Shown here: in pieces, positions 5,735 through 6,482 of the stretch
Layout: every line of letters starts with the position of its first letter
Numbering within the stretch: the stretch's first letter is position 1
From: Actinomycetota bacterium
GTDB taxonomy: Bacteria; Actinomycetota; Humimicrobiia; Humimicrobiales; Humimicrobiaceae
DNA length: 6,482 bases
NCBI GenBank assembly: GCA_028695395.1
Contig: JAQVJB010000092.1
Location: 1 to 6,482 of the forward strand
Reading direction: 5' to 3'
Notes under the pieces: model-generated
Told to the model about the DNA's origin: nothing
The model's database searches: none
What the model saw: the letters and a program-made list of their open reading frames with translations, nothing else
Made by a program: the position numbers and the translations under genes

Positions 5735-6482
5735 ATGTGTGAATTATGCATGAAGCATGGCGCTGGCGGAAAATGGTATCTTAATGCAAAACATTACTCC
5801 GATGAAGTTGTAAAAAAATACGGGCTTTACGACTTTCTTCTGGAGCAGTACAAGAATTTTGAACAAATGTCTGTAAGAAAAGTAAATGGCTTCAGCCCGG
5901 TAGGAATGGATTACAAAATGAGGATGCCAATTATAGGAAGATTGATAAAAAATATGGCAGGCAGCATGTTGAACAGGCAAAGTTTTCCTAAAGATCCGTT
6001 TAAGCCTGAAAGCCATATTGGGCAGGTTGTCCCTCTGGAAGATGCAATAGCGATAATTGAAGAATGCGCAGCAGAACCTATTATAGAAAAAAACTGTATG
6101 TGCAGATATATGACAAGAGGTGAAAAAGAAGCCTGCTGCATAAATTTTGGAGTAATGTCTGAGGTAATAAGCCAATTGCCGCGATTCGTTCCTGAAAAGG
6201 ATAAATTCCACCTTACCAAAAAAGAAGCAGTTGAGAGATTCATATCTCACAATAAAAAAGGCTATATAGGGACGATATGGTTTGGCCCCTTCCCTTATAT
6301 AAATAATCTTTGCTCTTGCCAGAACCCTGAATGTGCGGGAATCAGACCAAGAGTAGATTTTGGGATAATGTCAATCCATAAAGCAGAGTATGTCATTGCA
6401 CTTGATAGTAGCAGATGTGATGACTGCGGAGCGTGTGTTATAAAATGTCCGTTCAACGCAATCGAAAAAGATCCTGCTACAA
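5735..6482 (+). CDS. Uncharacterised cysteine-rich 4Fe-4S ferredoxin-domain protein, 3'-truncated
   Basis: The frame is open from ATG 5735 to the window edge, giving 249 residues without a stop, so the C-terminus is missing. There are 14 cysteines in clusters: MCELC at the very N-terminus (2, 5); CMCR with a CC pair (121, 123, 134, 135); CSCQNPEC (193, 195, 200); and a classical 4Fe-4S motif CDDCGACVIKCP (228, 231, 234, 238). A second ferredoxin motif probably follows beyond the edge, since such motifs usually come in pairs. The opening CELCMKHGAGGKWYLNAKHY and the stretch CSCQ...C...KAEYVIALD just before the ferredoxin motif resemble, from memory, an uncharacterised family of Fe-S proteins of anaerobic bacteria and methanogens. 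The protein has no signal peptide or membrane helix and is probably a cytoplasmic electron carrier or redox sensor; the partner is unknown. Residue 111 is a further lone cysteine. Confidence 0.88.
   Translation, partial: MCELCMKHGAGGKWYLNAKHYSDEVVKKYGLYDFLLEQYKNFEQMSVRKVNGFSPVGMDYKMRMPIIGRLIKNMAGSMLNRQSFPKDPFKPESHIGQVVPLEDAIAIIEECAAEPIIEKNCMCRYMTRGEKEACCINFGVMSEVISQLPRFVPEKDKFHLTKKEAVERFISHNKKGYIGTIWFGPFPYINNLCSCQNPECAGIRPRVDFGIMSIHKAEYVIALDSSRCDDCGACVIKCPFNAIEKDPAT

Noticed and set aside
5744..6250. Long minus-strand open frames (168 and 110 codons) opposite the Fe-S protein gene
   Set aside because: The plus strand carries a clear ferredoxin-type protein with a good ribosome binding site, and the minus-strand translations have no recognisable motif. 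They are shadows of the real gene.
1..6482. CRISPR array, tRNA, rRNA or riboswitch
   Set aside because: No regularly spaced repeats, no tRNA-like clover-leaf elements and no recognised riboswitch core were seen on either strand.

Overview
The window is AT-rich bacterial DNA holding four complete genes and two genes cut by the window edges. A bacterial-type TypA GTPase, Shine-Dalgarno sites ahead of two genes and a promoter with a TTGACA box point to a bacterium. The cysteine-rich iron-sulfur protein at the right edge suggests an anaerobe. A Clostridia-like or other low-G+C anaerobic lineage fits, but I cannot place it securely from this sequence alone.

Layout. Positions 2-895 (+) encode the C-terminal half of a ClC-family chloride transporter fused to an RCK_C/TrkA_C domain; its start lies before the window. 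Converging on it is a two-gene unit on the minus strand: a 72-residue XRE-family repressor (2199-1981) followed by a 300-residue protein with about eight membrane segments (1926-1024). Its promoter carries two copies of a 16-bp palindrome spaced 21 bp apart, which looks like an autoregulatory operator. The gap between this unit and typA contains a tandem pair of 25-bp repeats (2363-2412) that resembles an insertion-sequence end, and an inverted repeat close to the typA start. typA/bipA (2515-4290) is intact and stands alone. It is followed by a DUF1295/steroid-5-alpha-reductase-like membrane protein (4561-5454) and, at the right edge, by an uncharacterised cysteine-rich 4Fe-4S protein (5735 to beyond 6482).

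The genes do not form one pathway. Only the XRE regulator and the membrane protein are clearly linked, by orientation, short spacing and a shared promoter. The ClC, TypA, DUF1295 and Fe-S genes each look like single transcription units separated by 250-300 bp of AT-rich DNA. The points most worth a second look are the regulator/membrane-protein pair with its paired operators, the IS-end-like tandem repeat, and the Fe-S protein with three cysteine clusters ahead of its ferredoxin motif.
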